Below, in pieces: positions 1 to 10,719 of a stretch of DNA of 64,000 nucleotides. This stretch comes from Pseudisothecium myosuroides (taxonomy: Eukaryota; Streptophyta; Bryopsida; Hypnales; Lembophyllaceae). Where the stretch lies: assembly GCA_951799445.1 (NCBI GenBank), contig OX637296.1, positions 19,964,001 through 20,028,000 of the forward strand. Direction: 5' to 3'. Under the pieces are notes generated by a model. It was not told where the DNA came from and did not search any database. It saw nothing but the letters and a program-made list of their open reading frames with translations. The translations under genes and the position numbers were made by a program. Every line of letters starts with the position of its first letter. Within the stretch, counting starts at the first letter, position 1.

Positions 1-495
1 TTAGGTTGGGTTTAGAAATTGGGCGGTGGGTGCTGCCAATCATACCATTTTTGATATGAACTCTTCCGCAATGTCTTTGCGCTCATGAATCTGTTTCCAT
101 CGCTGGTTTTCTTTTGCGCATGCTGACTTGGAATCGCCTCTTCTCATTAACTCGTGGTGTTGTGTTTTTGGCTTGAAGCCCGATTCTCAAAACCCTAGAT
201 TGCCTAAACCTGCAGCACCGGAGTGAGTTGCTTCAGCGTTTCCATATCGGTTAGATTTTGCGCCCAAAACCCTATTTTTGTTCCTAGTTTGCTACTGCTT
301 TGAATCATCGTTTCCTGTTTCCTTCGTTGTGCATGCACGCATGTTAGGTTTTGAATTTCCAAACTTCCTAGGCACTGTCTTGCAATAGTTTGTCTGGTGC
401 AGCCCAATTTTGTCCACTTTTGGGTTGTTTCCGTGCTTCCCAATAGTGGATCAAGATTAAGTGGTGTTGGTTTTGTTTCCGGGTGTTAGTCTGCC

Positions 496-1002
496 ATGGG
501 GTCTGCGGGATGAGGCGAGGAAGTAGTCCTCAATTACAGCGTGCTTGACTACGTTCTAGAGTTCAGCTGCGAGATTGACAATGCATGGCTGCGGTTTGAG
601 CGCCGCCATGTGAACCGGGGCAAATTGCTGCGCCTGTTGCCTGCTTTGGCAGCGGTGTCGAAGGTGAATCATATGAGTGCAGGTCTTACGCTTCAGTATG
701 AAGCCTTGCGTCTCACATCATTTGACGTGAAGGTTGCTGCAGTGGAGATGTCACTGAGGAGGAAGGCCAAGTTCGTATTGCAGGCATTTGACACGAATGT
801 GGACATCTTCTCAAAGTCCTAGAAGATGGATTTTCCAGTTCCAGCAAACCTGCGGATGTTGCCGCTTGGAGACCTGGGTGCTGCTGAGCTGCATCGACTT
901 CGCGCCATTCTTTGTGGAGGATGGCAAGTACAGATTGTAGTGCGCAAGGGAGATGGGCAAGCCGACCTGCCCAACGTTTGGGTGACACCGGGATCACGAT
1001 GA
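496..1002 (+). pseudogene. Interrupted ~169-codon reading frame, unknown protein
   Basis: A frame opening at an ATG in good context (GCCATGGGG, 496) can be read to the TGA at 1000-1002, but it is broken by an in-frame TGA at 511-513 and TAG at 820-822. The stretch between the breaks encodes an ordinary-looking soluble protein with motifs such as LEFSCEIDNAWLRFERRHVN and KFVLQAFDTNVDIF; after the second stop another 59 sensible codons follow. Base composition is clearly richer in GC than the flanking DNA, as for real exons here. A splice-donor-like GAG/GTAACT follows the last stop. Alternatively, the true exon starts after the acceptor-like ttacag ending at 539, and the TAG is the real end. 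I do not recognise the family. Coding origin is inferred from composition and frame length only. Confidence 0.35.
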
Positions 1003-1886
1003 GGTAACTCGGACAGCAAATGTAGTTTTCCCTTGCTTACTGTTGTGATTTTGTTTTCCAATTTCATTTCCATCATTCCGTTTCATTGTGTTTGGGCTTT
1101 TGGATTGTACAGGTTGCATTACTGGTTTCCTGTGCAGCGCGACCAGCTCTTTAGACTGCCAGTTGTTTTGTTTCATTTGATTGTCCACGATCTGAACTTG
1201 GTGGTGCCTAAAATTTTAGCTATTGCATTTGACATTTTAAACTCTGGACCCTTCATTTGCAGCCTTCTATTTTTGACATCTTTGTAAATGGTAACTCTTG
1301 TGTTTCTACACACATGCATTGCATTTTTCCACACAAATTTCCACCCTCCACTGATACGGTCTCAAATACAGTATTGTACATTGTTCTCCATATGCTGCTA
1401 GTTTGTAATTTACGTTGGTTACAGTTTTAATGCACTTGGTTACTTACTTGGTGATTGCTTCAATCCACTTCACAAATGTTGCATTTCTTGTTGTTACTTA
1501 TAGTTTTAATGCACTTGGTGTTTCAGATTGGTGTTAGCTTGAATCCACTTCCCAAATGTTGCATTTTCTGTTGTCTGAGGATTATATCATGATGTGTAAA
1601 TGTAGCTTAGGAAAATGCAACCCGGACCCAATCTCCTGTTTGTAAGTATTTCTACATGTTCTGTATTTTTAATGAACATAGGGTAGGCAAAATTAGCACA
1701 TGAAAAATTTTATAATAAAAGATAGGGTGTATGAAATAAGGGCCATTTAGAAATTTAGGTAAAGATAGCCCTATCTAAATTCCCAAAATCCACCTACATA
1801 GCCCCCCCATAATAGGGGCTTGAATGCACGTGATCCTTCCACATCCTATATAGTGCATCCCCCAAGATAACGCCATTTTAACAAAA
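1003..1886. other. Non-coding spacer with a ~79-bp tandem duplication
   Basis: No supported gene. A direct duplication with a period of about 79 bp is visible at 1423-1577: 'agttttaatgcacttggt' recurs at 1423 and 1502, each followed by a 'aatccacttc..aaatgttgcat' block. The region may be the 3' untranslated tail of the broken gene to its left. Near 1870-1890 a short piece resembles the end of the element at 18128-18321 (gccattttaa..aaattgcccatc). Confidence 0.4.
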
Positions 1887-2109
1887 TTGCCCATCATTGT
1901 CCTAGTTTTGCAATATGACAAATTGAGTGCAAGCTTATTTTCAAACTATTATACACTCAATAGGCTTGTATTATATCTAAAGGCCAAGCACAAGAAGCCA
2001 ATATTTATCCAAAAACTTGAATCCCATCTTAAGACAACAATTGCACCTCAAATAGCTATTAATTAAAACAAATTTTGATTGACAACAACAATCAAGCTAC
2101 TAGACACAA

Positions 2110-3375
2110 TCAAAAGTCTACAAGATAAGCACATATACCTCTAGACATAATATCAATGCCCTTGTCCCAAATAACACATGGTAGCTCCTGCCAACTTTTC
2201 TCCAACAAGTTGAATTTGATAAGCTCTTCCTTGCACGAAATGATGATTGAATCCGCACATCCCACAACAACCGGAATTACACCGAGCTTGCTGAGTTGAA
2301 TCATTTCTTTGGAGAACTTAAAGAAATTTGGAAGCCTTGCCACTTGCACCACCTCCTTTGTCTCCACCACAATCTTCCAAATGCTTAAACTCATTTTCTG
2401 TGTCCTACATTTGGTGAACCTCACCATGTACATCTGACCTAAGCTAACTACCAGCTGTGGATTTTCTTCTGCATCAGCTGAGAGAAGAGGAAAGTCGACA
2501 TTGATTTTGTACCATGCACCAGTTACTAAGTCACATGAGTATAATACAAGTGTATAAAACTCACGCCTAAAGGAAATATCAGTGAAGTCTACAAACAACG
2601 TGTAGAAAATCCCCCTCATGAAGATGCCCGAGCACACAAAAAGTCCAATACTTGGTGCTTCACAAATTTTCCTCCATGTTGAGGTCACGGACTCATATAA
2701 AAATAGATTTTGGCTTCGTGATTTGGTCCCTGGCAAATACAATTCCATAGTTACAATTTTGTAGGTTTGGGTTGCATTGTCTACTGACATGACTATAATA
2801 TTCTGGTTGTATAATCCTTGAAATTCAGGAAATTCAGGAATTTCATGGAAGCTCTTGGTCAAAGGGTTGCAAACAATGTGCATTCGTGGCCTAGTTGGCC
2901 AAGCTAGTGGTAAATACATTGTGTAGATGAGCTCTCCATCCGCAGCTAATGTGTACTTGAACCCATGAAAATGCCAATTTGTGTTTCTTAATTCTTTGTT
3001 CCTACTACTAGAAAGATAAGAATCCACGATGAAAGAATCAGACAACTTATAGGAACGCTTCTCCATTAGATCTAGTACATGCCACTTTGAGCTTGTTGTC
3101 ATTTTCCCACAAATCGCTCTCGGAGAAATAAAGATTGAGGACGCTTTGCGAGGAGAAAGGGCCCGAAGCATTGCAAAGCTTGGTTGAGAGATGAGATGAT
3201 TCCAGTTCTTGCAAACCAGACGAAAGCGACAAAGTACATGCACTAGAAGACAAGCCAACACATTCTCGAGCATTTCAGGAGGCAAATCTTTCCATATTGA
3301 GCTGGACATGGATTTGTTAAGAATCTCCTCAACAGGGTGGGGTTGAATATTTTTCTCCTCTTGGATTTTCGTCAT
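2110..3375 (-). CDS. F-box protein (intact copy)
   Basis: A 421-codon, single-exon gene. An F-box lies at about residues 26-67 (SIWKDLPPEMLENVLACL, followed by a CRFRLVCKNWNHLI block); the rest looks like the beta-propeller/F-box-associated region of plant F-box proteins, with motifs such as MHIVCNPLTKSFHEIPEFP and a closing LLEKSWQELPCV. Proteins of this type are the substrate-recognition subunits of SCF ubiquitin ligases, binding Skp1 through the F-box; the substrate cannot be told. The ATG at 3373-3375 matches the start of the second copy (M-K/T-x-QEEK). It lies in a segmental duplication whose other copy (36347-37608) carries a frameshift, so this is the likely functional gene. No introns are needed. 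Confidence 0.85.
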   Translation of the reverse strand: MTKIQEEKNIQPHPVEEILNKSMSSSIWKDLPPEMLENVLACLLVHVLCRFRLVCKNWNHLISQPSFAMLRALSPRKASSIFISPRAICGKMTTSSKWHVLDLMEKRSYKLSDSFIVDSYLSSSRNKELRNTNWHFHGFKYTLAADGELIYTMYLPLAWPTRPRMHIVCNPLTKSFHEIPEFPEFQGLYNQNIIVMSVDNATQTYKIVTMELYLPGTKSRSQNLFLYESVTSTWRKICEAPSIGLFVCSGIFMRGIFYTLFVDFTDISFRREFYTLVLYSCDLVTGAWYKINVDFPLLSADAEENPQLVVSLGQMYMVRFTKCRTQKMSLSIWKIVVETKEVVQVARLPNFFKFSKEMIQLSKLGVIPVVVGCADSIIISCKEELIKFNLLEKSWQELPCVIWDKGIDIMSRGICAYLVDF

Positions 3376-4373
3376 CTCTCACCTAAAATGCATTTGAATT
3401 GCACATCAATCAGATGGTTAGGGAAATCAAGTTGTTGAGTACTTGCAAGTCCTTGAACCTTCTACGCAGACTATGATCTTGATAATTGTAAAGTCAATAT
3501 TGAATCACAATTATTAATAGATTACTATAGCAATGCTTTATCATCAAAAGTAGATACAATAGGAACTTCTCTATACAAACTAAAGTTCCAAATTTGCCAA
3601 TTTCATCATCATTACTAGTGTGCCTTGTACTGTTGTCACAACCAAAATAAAAGTGAAAGTAATTTTTCAATTTTTCAATTTGAAAATAACTATAATATCT
3701 TTTTATTTATATTCTCCTGAGTTTAGTAAAATTATTACAAAATAAAAGATAATCAAAGTATATTACAAAGCAAAAGTTAAGTAAAAAATATTACAAAATA
3801 AAAATTAATTAAAGCATATTACAAACTAAAAGTTAATGAAGGCCAAAGCAAAAAAAAAGGAACTACACTATATTTATAGAATAAAACATAATTAAAGTAC
3901 AAGCCAAAAGCAAAAGGGACATGACAAAGAAATGAACCATTGAGATCCATAATTCAGGATAATTTAAGATCCAAAAATAACTCAAAAATCAATAATTTTC
4001 CCACTGTATGTGCAAATGTTATGAAAGAAACTCCACGCACCCTACCTTAAAGAGAGCTTTCCAACAATACTAAGAACGCGATTAGGGGACGCACGGTCTA
4101 GAAGATCTCACCGTAATAGCCTAACTTAAAGTATGGAATGGATATAAATCTATGCTAACTCAAATTGAGAAAGTTCACATTATTTTCCTCAAAACTTAAT
4201 TTTTTTGTTGTACTTGGTAGCCAACTTCATCAATATTTATCATTTCTAAAATAATAAGATTCCAGTAGTGCCCATTGACTAAGAAACAACTATAGTGGTA
4301 AGTCATATGTGACTAGTTATTAACATGTGTAGTTGTGTACAGTACAATATGTAAAAGTTATGAGAATTAATCC
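3376..4373. other. AT-rich upstream flank of the F-box gene
   Basis: No gene seen. The stretch belongs to the duplication arm. It contains AT-rich runs with recurring 'attacaaa(a/g)(t/c)aaaa' motifs at 3735-3840 and one unit of the 240-bp repeat family at about 3967-4130, whose tandem array lies at 52.9-54.0 kb. 4130-4373 matches 29547-29770 inverted. Confidence 0.6.
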
Positions 4374-5313
4374 TTAACCCCTAAAGGACCGAGGCCTTTT
4401 TTCTGCCAAAAAACACTGAAAACTGCCATTTCTATAGCAAAGAATAAAAAAAATTGAAAAATGATTTTTTTTTCACATCCAACCGTAGGATCTTACACCT
4501 AACTAGTATAAGAATGTGTGGAATTTTTTTTAGAATTTTTGACCGCACAGATTGCAAGATATTTGCATTTAAAGTGAAAAAAACAAGTTTTTCAGCACAT
4601 TGCGGGACTAGATTTTTTGACTTTAAACATTTTTAACTTAAAATTTTTGCACTACAGAGTTTTGAGCTTTTATTTTTTATAGTGGAGAATTGAGTTGAGA
4701 GTCTAGAAAAAAAATAGTATTCAAAAAAAACTTAATTATCATTCTTAAAAAAATTGTTAAGTAGATGTAGGTACAAGATAGAAGGAAAATCTAAAACATT
4801 CATATATTTTAGATGGAATTAAAATGCACTAATCCCAATGGTGAGATTGTTCTAACAAGTAAATCAGACCATCCAAAAAAAAAAATTGAAAAATTTGAAA
4901 AATTGCATTCAGAAATGAATCCCAAAGTTATTTTTTTCAAGAAGATGCTTTAACTGCCCGAAAAACAAGAATGTCCATAACTTTCTCATAACATATCCAA
5001 ATGAAATGAATCAAAGCTTTCCGGAAAGCCAAAAATATAATCTATGAGAAAAAAAATATTTAAAAAAAAATTCAAATTTTTGTCCCTTTTTTTTTTGCTG
5101 CCCGAGCTGCCCCCTGTAGCCTGTTTTGAGCTTATATGGTCATAACTTTTTTTCCCGGGCACCGATTGTGAAAAAAATTATATTCCCTTGAAGCTAATCA
5201 GTTTTTCTACCTCCAAAAAAAGTTTCAAAAAATCAGGAGAAAATTTCAGCCCGTAGGTACCTGCCCAAAAACGCATTTGTCCCCCATAGGGACAATGGTT
5301 CTTTAGGGGTTAA
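4374..5313 (-). mobile_element. TTAA-flanked MITE, family 1, copy A (complete)
   Basis: The element is bounded by TTAA at 4374-4377 and 5310-5313, with inverted termini CCCTAAAGGACC (left) and a right end complementary to CCCCTAAAGAACC. The paralogous segment at 29543-29546 has a single TTAA with the same flanks (aatccTTAAacaata read in reverse), i.e. an empty site. The ~930-bp interior is AT-rich and non-coding, with family blocks such as 'acactsaaaactgccatttctat' and 'ccaatggtgagattgttct'. Orientation is opposite to copies B, C, E, H and I. Confidence 0.85.
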
Positions 5314-5605
5314 ACAATAGGCTAAGTCCCTCGGGCTTGGTTTTGAAAGAATCATTGACAAAAAGAGTTTTTTTGTATCTCTTTTGGAATGTTTAAACCT
5401 ACTAGACCTATTTCAATAGTGAATACATCTTGTGAAGCACTGCATTCAAGCTACAAAGTCAAAATACTATATACTGCTATTTACTTTTACATGCCATGAT
5501 TGCACAAACTTTGGGCAAGCTAAACAAGAACCATACCTTGCTTCAAAGAAGTTTTTTATTCTCCTTTGGATTGCTATGTAGACAAGTGGATGTCATAGAT
5601 GTCAT
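5314..5605 (+). mobile_element. TTAA-flanked MITE, family 2 (~290 bp)
   Basis: This short repeat lies between two TTAA sites (5310-5313 and 5606-5609). It is related in reverse orientation to 29253-29542 and in the same orientation to the element in a pyruvate kinase intron (58060-58401). Shared blocks are 'gggcttggttttgaaag' near the left end, 'ttgggcaagc' and 'ttattctcctttgg' near the right, and a terminal 'gatgtcatTTAA'. It is non-coding. Confidence 0.65.
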
Positions 5606-6525
5606 TTAAACCCTAAAAGATCATTGTCCCTTTGGCGGACAAAATGGATTTTGGGCAGGTACTTGCGGTCTCAATTTTTGATTTTTTGAAACCTTTTTCA
5701 ATGATAGAAAAATTGATTATATTTAGAGTATAATTTTTTTTTCAATTGGTGCCCAAGAACAAATGCCTAGATAAGTTCAAAACAAGGGAGACCGGGCAAC
5801 AGGAAAAATATTCAAAAATTTGAATTAAATTTTTTTCCCTCATAGATTAGATTTTTATCTACATGGAAAGCTTAGACTCATTTTGTTTGGATAAATCATG
5901 TGAAAGTTATGGACAATCTTGTTTTCCGGGCAGTCTAAGCATCTTCTTGAAAAAATAACTTGTAGGATTTAGTACTAAACGCAATTTTCTACAAATTTGA
6001 AAAAAAAAAAGTTCCATATAGTTTTGTTTTGTTTTCTAGAACAATCTCACCATTGGAATTAGTGTGTTTTAATTCCATCTTTGAGATATTAGTGATTCAA
6101 ATTTTCCTTCTATCTCGTACCTACTTCTAGTTAACAATTCTTTTAAGAATGAAAATTAAGTTTTTTGAATTTTTTTTTCTTAAATACACTCTTAACTTGA
6201 TTTCCACTATAAAGATTTAAACCTCAAAACTTTGTAGTGCAAAAAGAATTTAAGTTAAGAAGGTTCAAAGTAAAATAATTTAGTTTCTCATTGTGCAAAA
6301 AAACATGTTTTCTTTTCTTTAAATGTAGATCTCTTGCAATTTGTGCAATCAAAATTATTGAAATTTATTTCATACATTTTCATACTAGTTAGGTGTAAGA
6401 TCCTACAATGAGATGTGCAAAAAAAATAATTTTCAATTTTTCCTACCATTTGCAATAGAAATGGTAGTTTTGACTTTTGAGTGTTTTTTGGCGGAAAAAA
6501 GACCTTGGTCCTTTAGAACATCTTC
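5606..6525 (+). mobile_element. TTAA MITE, family 1, copy B
   Basis: This family 1 copy starts at TTAA (5606-5609) with aCCCTAAAAGATCATTGTCCC and ends in a decayed terminus 'ggtcctttagaaca' near 6517. It is the counterpart of copy G2 (28338-29252) within the duplication, so it inserted before the duplication. The interior is the usual ~900 bp AT-rich non-coding sequence. Confidence 0.75.
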
Positions 6526-6585
6526 AATTCTATACTCGTAGGAAGACATTGCAACAATATATGCAGTTTTGATTCTTGTCTTTTT

Positions 6586-6949
6586 TTTTTCATTGTGACT
6601 TTTTTTTTGCAAGCGCCTCAATGCAATGACGGTACTCTAAATCCGAAACAGCGCAGACATGCAAGCGCGTGGTGGGAAAGGTCCGTAGCAGCTCCTACAC
6701 CTACACGATCTCAAATCTACACTCAGTCATTGCAATTATTGTTGTTGACCAAGGAGTACAAAGGAGTTTGAAGGGCACAACAAAGGACTAGTTTTTGTTG
6801 CGTGAGAGCCAAGAAATGCTGAGCCTGTGAAGATAATGTGGCAGGTGCTGTTAGCATTGGGTCAAGATTTTGGTGCTTTTTTGTAAGCCACGCAGGACTT
6901 GTCGTTCAAGTGCATCCATAGGAGGTGGATTGAAGATGCTCTTAGGAAT
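6586..6949. other. Spacer, no feature recognised
   Basis: This is unique-looking sequence between MITE copies B and C. A short, somewhat GC-richer part (6630-6720) shows no usable reading frame. Confidence 0.4.
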
Positions 6950-7877
6950 TTAACCCCTAAAGGACCATTGTCCTCTCGGGGGACAAATGGGAAATCGGGC
7001 ATGTACCTTTTCGGTGTTTTACTTTGCCTGATTTTTTGAAACTTTTTGTGAACATGAAGAATTGAAAGAGGTATGTGGTGGAAAAAAAAATTTGAAATCG
7101 GACCTTCGAGCAAGAAGTTATGCCATTTCTTGGAATGCGTGGGGACGCGGGGCAACTAAAAAAATTTGCAAAATTTTGAATTTTTTTTTAAAATATTTTT
7201 TTTCTCATAGATTATATTTTTGTCTATCTGGAGAGCTTTGATTCATTTCATTTGGATTTGTTATGAGGAAGTTATGGACATTCTTGTTTTTCGGGCAGTT
7301 AGAGCATCTTCTTGAAAAAAATAACTTGTAGGATTCATTTCGGAATGCAATTTTTGTGATTTTTCAATTTTTTTTTTTGTAATGGTTTAGTTTACTTGCT
7401 AGAACAATCTCACCATTGGGATTAGTGCATTTTAATTCCATCTAAAATATATGAATATTTTAGATTTTCCTTTGATCTTGTATCTACTTCTACTTAACAA
7501 TTTTTTTAAGAATGATAATTGAATTTTTTTGAATTTTTTTTTTTTCCTAGACTCTCAACTCAATTCTCCACTATAAAGATTTAAAGCTCAAAACGCTGTA
7601 GTGCAAAATTTTTAAGTTAAAAATGTTTAAAGTCAAAAAATCTGGTCCCGCAATGTGCTGAAAAACTTGTTTTTTCCACTTTAAACACAGATATCTTGCA
7701 ATCTGTGCGGTCAAAAATTCTGAAATTTTTCCCACACATTCTTATACCAATTATGTGTAAGATCCTATGGTTAGATGTGAAAAAAAAACAATTTTAATTT
7801 TTTTTAACTTTTTGCTATAGAAATGGCAGTTTTGAGTGTTTTTTGGCAGAAAAAAGGCCTTGGTCCTTTAAGGGTTA
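6950..7877 (+). mobile_element. TTAA MITE, family 1, copy C (complete)
   Basis: TTAA occurs on both sides (6950-6953 and 7874-7877), with termini CCCCTAAAGGACCATTG and GGTCCTTTAAGGG. The interior matches copies A, B and E: the left end has the conserved 'tcgggggacaaatgg', the right end 'aaaaggccttggtcc'. It is non-coding. Confidence 0.85.
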
Positions 7878-8290
7878 AGCATCTCCACGGCTACTTGCCA
7901 AGTGGGGCTGACTCGCTCAATTGGCGAGGCAAGTCAAGTTTGTTGCCCCATGGCAGGCACGCGGATTTGTTAAAAATGCCTGGCCACTTCAAATTTTGAA
8001 GAATGGACAACCAAATAAAGTATCCCTTGCACGACACGTTATGTGCTCTCACACAACTTTTAAAGTACGGACAATGCGGTTTGACGGAGTTTTTGAGGGT
8101 CAAACATAAAAGTCTTCAATATTGAGAGGGTAGTCAGAACCTTGGGTGCCATGCATAGGAGCAATGCCTTGTGCCAATCCCACACCGGTGTGGGACGGAG
8201 GTAAAAGACAGAGGCCTTGCTTGTTCAATCCACTCGCCAAACCTGGACTTGGCGCCCCTATTTGGCGCAGCTGAGGTGGCAATGCTCTTA
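7878..8290. mobile_element. Possible decayed ~410-bp inverted-repeat element
   Basis: The left end (aagcatctccacggctacttg) and right end (inverted: aagagcattgccacctcagctg) are imperfect inverted matches of the 'GAGCATCTCCA' type often seen at plant DNA-transposon termini. The interior has a perfect 18-bp palindrome at 8178-8195 (TCCCACACCGGTGTGGGA). No target duplication could be fixed and no gene is present. Confidence 0.35.
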
Positions 8291-8971
8291 AGGATTAAGT
8301 TTAGTTGGTAAATATCCTAAAACAAAATCTGTACATTCTCATAATCAACATGTACTTGATATCCACGATTTTTCAGGCGTTGAAAATTGGAAATTTGGAA
8401 TTGGATTTTGTTACCCTTATAAGGTAAATTAGCCCATCATGGTCAGAATTGCTAGTTTGCCCTCATGCCATGGCTGAATTTTTTTAATTTTTTCCCCACA
8501 TACAGACAAGTGTGAGAAATAGCAAGAGCAATTGAAATTATATTTTTTCAACAAAGTATGAAATTAATATGATTTTTTGAAGTGTTCTGTCCAAAAGAGT
8601 CTGTAAACTACCCAAAAACCAACATGCAACTATATCTATAATACTCATCTTACTATTCTAAAGCAGTCACTATATAATCTAACGAGGAAGGCCTTAAAAA
8701 GTCACTTCCTACAATGAATTACACTAAAATAGTTGTGTATTCCTAATGAGGTTACTAATTATTCCCTTAGTGTCGGGTAGTACATTGATTAAGGTCCAAA
8801 ATATTATAAGCTCAGAAAAACCATCAGGGGGGCATTCCTTAGATGTCTGTCATGGATCATTTGACCATGATGGGCTATTTTACCTTAATTGATTGTGAGC
8901 CAGCCAGTTTTGATAAACTAGGAAGCTCCCATTGAGTTACGTCCACCATGCTCTCTTTCAATTGGGCGTTG
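8291..8971. other. AT-rich spacer
   Basis: No gene or clear repeat. 'aaggtaaattagcccatcatggtca' near 8422 and its inverse near 8860 (atgatgggctattttaccttaatt) form an inverted pair about 450 bp apart, possibly the ends of a further decayed element. Confidence 0.35.
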
Positions 8972-9202
8972 TTAATCCTTGAAGGACAAAAGGGTGTCCC
9001 CTAAAAATCATCCCTTTTCATTACCGTGTGACTCATTGGCTTAAGAAATAGCAAAAGCACTCATTGGAAGTCAAAATATTGGAGAAGACCTCCCCATTTT
9101 ACAACAAAATTCTAAGGATGAATTGTTGCACTTCTGTCCTACACAAGAGATTCTTTATCATTCATGGGACGCGAAACATGGGCCTCGACATTTAAGCGTT
9201 AA
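8972..9202 (+). mobile_element. TTAA MITE, family 4 (short, ~230 bp)
   Basis: Bounded by TTAA (8972-8975; 9199-9202). It shares 'gcaaaagcactcattggaagtcaa', 'ggatgaat.gttgcacttctgtcctacaca' and 'gagattct' with the copy at 62423-62651. Termini are approximate inverted repeats (ATCCTTgAAGg / acatTTAAGCG). Non-coding. Confidence 0.65.
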
Positions 9203-9629
9203 TGCTATGTCAGCCATTCAGTTTGGAGTAGCCCCTAACTTAACTGCAACCTTCCGTTCTTGGACACTGAAAAAGTGGCCTTGCATGGAATTCAATAACT
9301 AAATTTTTTTGTATTGAACAAATGGAGAAACCGTTGCATTAAAAAAAGAAAAGTTAGCTAAGCTTTGAGACTAGACATTGAAGAAATATGGGAGGCAACT
9401 CATTCCTGATCACCCCCCATTCTAACAATGTAGCATGTTCTCTTTCCGTGCATGAAGAGATGAACAATGATTAATTTTGGCGTGGTTCCCGGTGCAGTTG
9501 TGGCGCATGATGATTGGATACAAGACTCTCAATATTGCAACCAACCCTTAGTGGATTTTGTAACTAGCCCTTGGTCGGAAATGGGAAGGTCTATATGACC
9601 AGTATAGGTCAAACAAAATCTTTAGCTAA
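9203..9629. other. Spacer, no feature recognised
   Basis: I see no coding frame or repeat boundary. It ends at the CTAA target site of the next element. Confidence 0.4.
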
Positions 9630-10364
9630 GGGTCATTGCAAGAATGACTGGCTAATTTTGTTCCACTTCGGCTGTTTTCGGCTAGTACTCCCATTACTAT
9701 GAGCTTTTTGCATATGAATTTTTTAAAATAAAATAAAATAAATATAATTAGTATAACACTAGAAATAGCATATTACCAAAAATTCAGACCTAAAAAAAAT
9801 CAAGGTAAAAAGTTATTCACAAAAATGTGTGAGCTGAAATTTTGAAGAAAATACATAGTTTGACGTTTTAATTTGTACAAAATAGGAAAAACAATTTTCA
9901 AAGAAACTAAAAATTGTCCATTTGGAAAGACTTTAGTTTGAAGATATTTCACCAAAAAAGTAATCTTGAAACCATCTTCAACATTCTGCGTGCGCAAGGG
10001 AGCCTTCTTTGCATGGACGTAGAGGACATAAAATATAATATTTTTTGATGCCCCTTGGTAGGAACATGACTTCCTACCATGGGAACAGACCATAGAAATT
10101 TCAGCTCCAAATCATTAAATTTGGAGACTCCATAGTACTAAAAATCCTTAAAACTCAAAACTTGACATAATAGTTTAAATGATTTTTAAATATAAAATGA
10201 TTTTTGAAAAATCTTGAAAAATATGAAATATGATTAAACTCAAGAGAGGCATATCCAATAAAAATTTCAAATTCATGCAAATCATGCTGCAACAGTTATA
10301 GCAAAAAGAAGCTTCCGCACTTGCTTTGTGACAATGTCAGTACCGGTTTTTCTTGCAATGACCC
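9630..10364. mobile_element. 735-bp TIR element (family 5) with 4-bp target duplication
   Basis: Termini are perfect 15-bp inverted repeats, GGGTCATTGCAAGAA (9630) and TTCTTGCAATGACCC (to 10364), flanked by CTAA at 9626-9629 and 10365-10368. A second copy of 741 bp at 46644-47384 has the same structure with target duplication TTCT. The interior is non-coding and includes 'tttgtacaaaataggaaaaacaattttcaaagaaactaaaaat', also present in the hairpin element at 38656-40569. Confidence 0.88.
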
Positions 10365-10368
10365 CTAA

Positions 10369-10719
10369 AAAATTCATAATAATTATATTTTGAGAAATAA
10401 AAATCTGGAAAATTATGGAGACCTTTCAAACTCTATTTTTGCACTTTGGAAAATTTTCTCACTGAGAAATCCACCCTACAGATGTGTGTAACTACTTAAG
10501 TGGTCTGAAATGGCTTGCCTCTCTTGAGAGCAAAAGTAGAAACCAGAAAGCCAACTAGCTAGCCTACTAAAACAAGCAGAGAAGAGGGCCCTTCTTGTTC
10601 TAGATAATGTAAGATACAATACTACAAGCCGGAATCCCAGAGTGGATCCAAATGCAATCAAACTTGGTCCAAATATTAGCAGCATGATGGGGGCATTGAT
10701 GGACCCCAATTTAAGCTTT
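10369..10719. other. Spacer, no feature recognised
   Basis: AT-rich with no supported gene; short frames on both strands look like chance. Confidence 0.4.

Larger units (their letters stand above)
1887..6585. repeat. Left arm of an inverted segmental duplication
   Basis: This block is homologous, in reverse orientation, to two blocks further right: 1887-3966 matches 35744-37825, and 3967-6585 matches about 28270-29967. The match includes the F-box gene, its flanks, the TTAA elements, a 300-bp repeat and one unit of the 240-bp repeat family. The right arm is opened by an inserted segment (29972-35741). The left arm alone has the element at 4374-5313. Homology was judged by reading both strands; identity appears high in the coding part and lower in AT-rich flanks. 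Confidence 0.85.
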
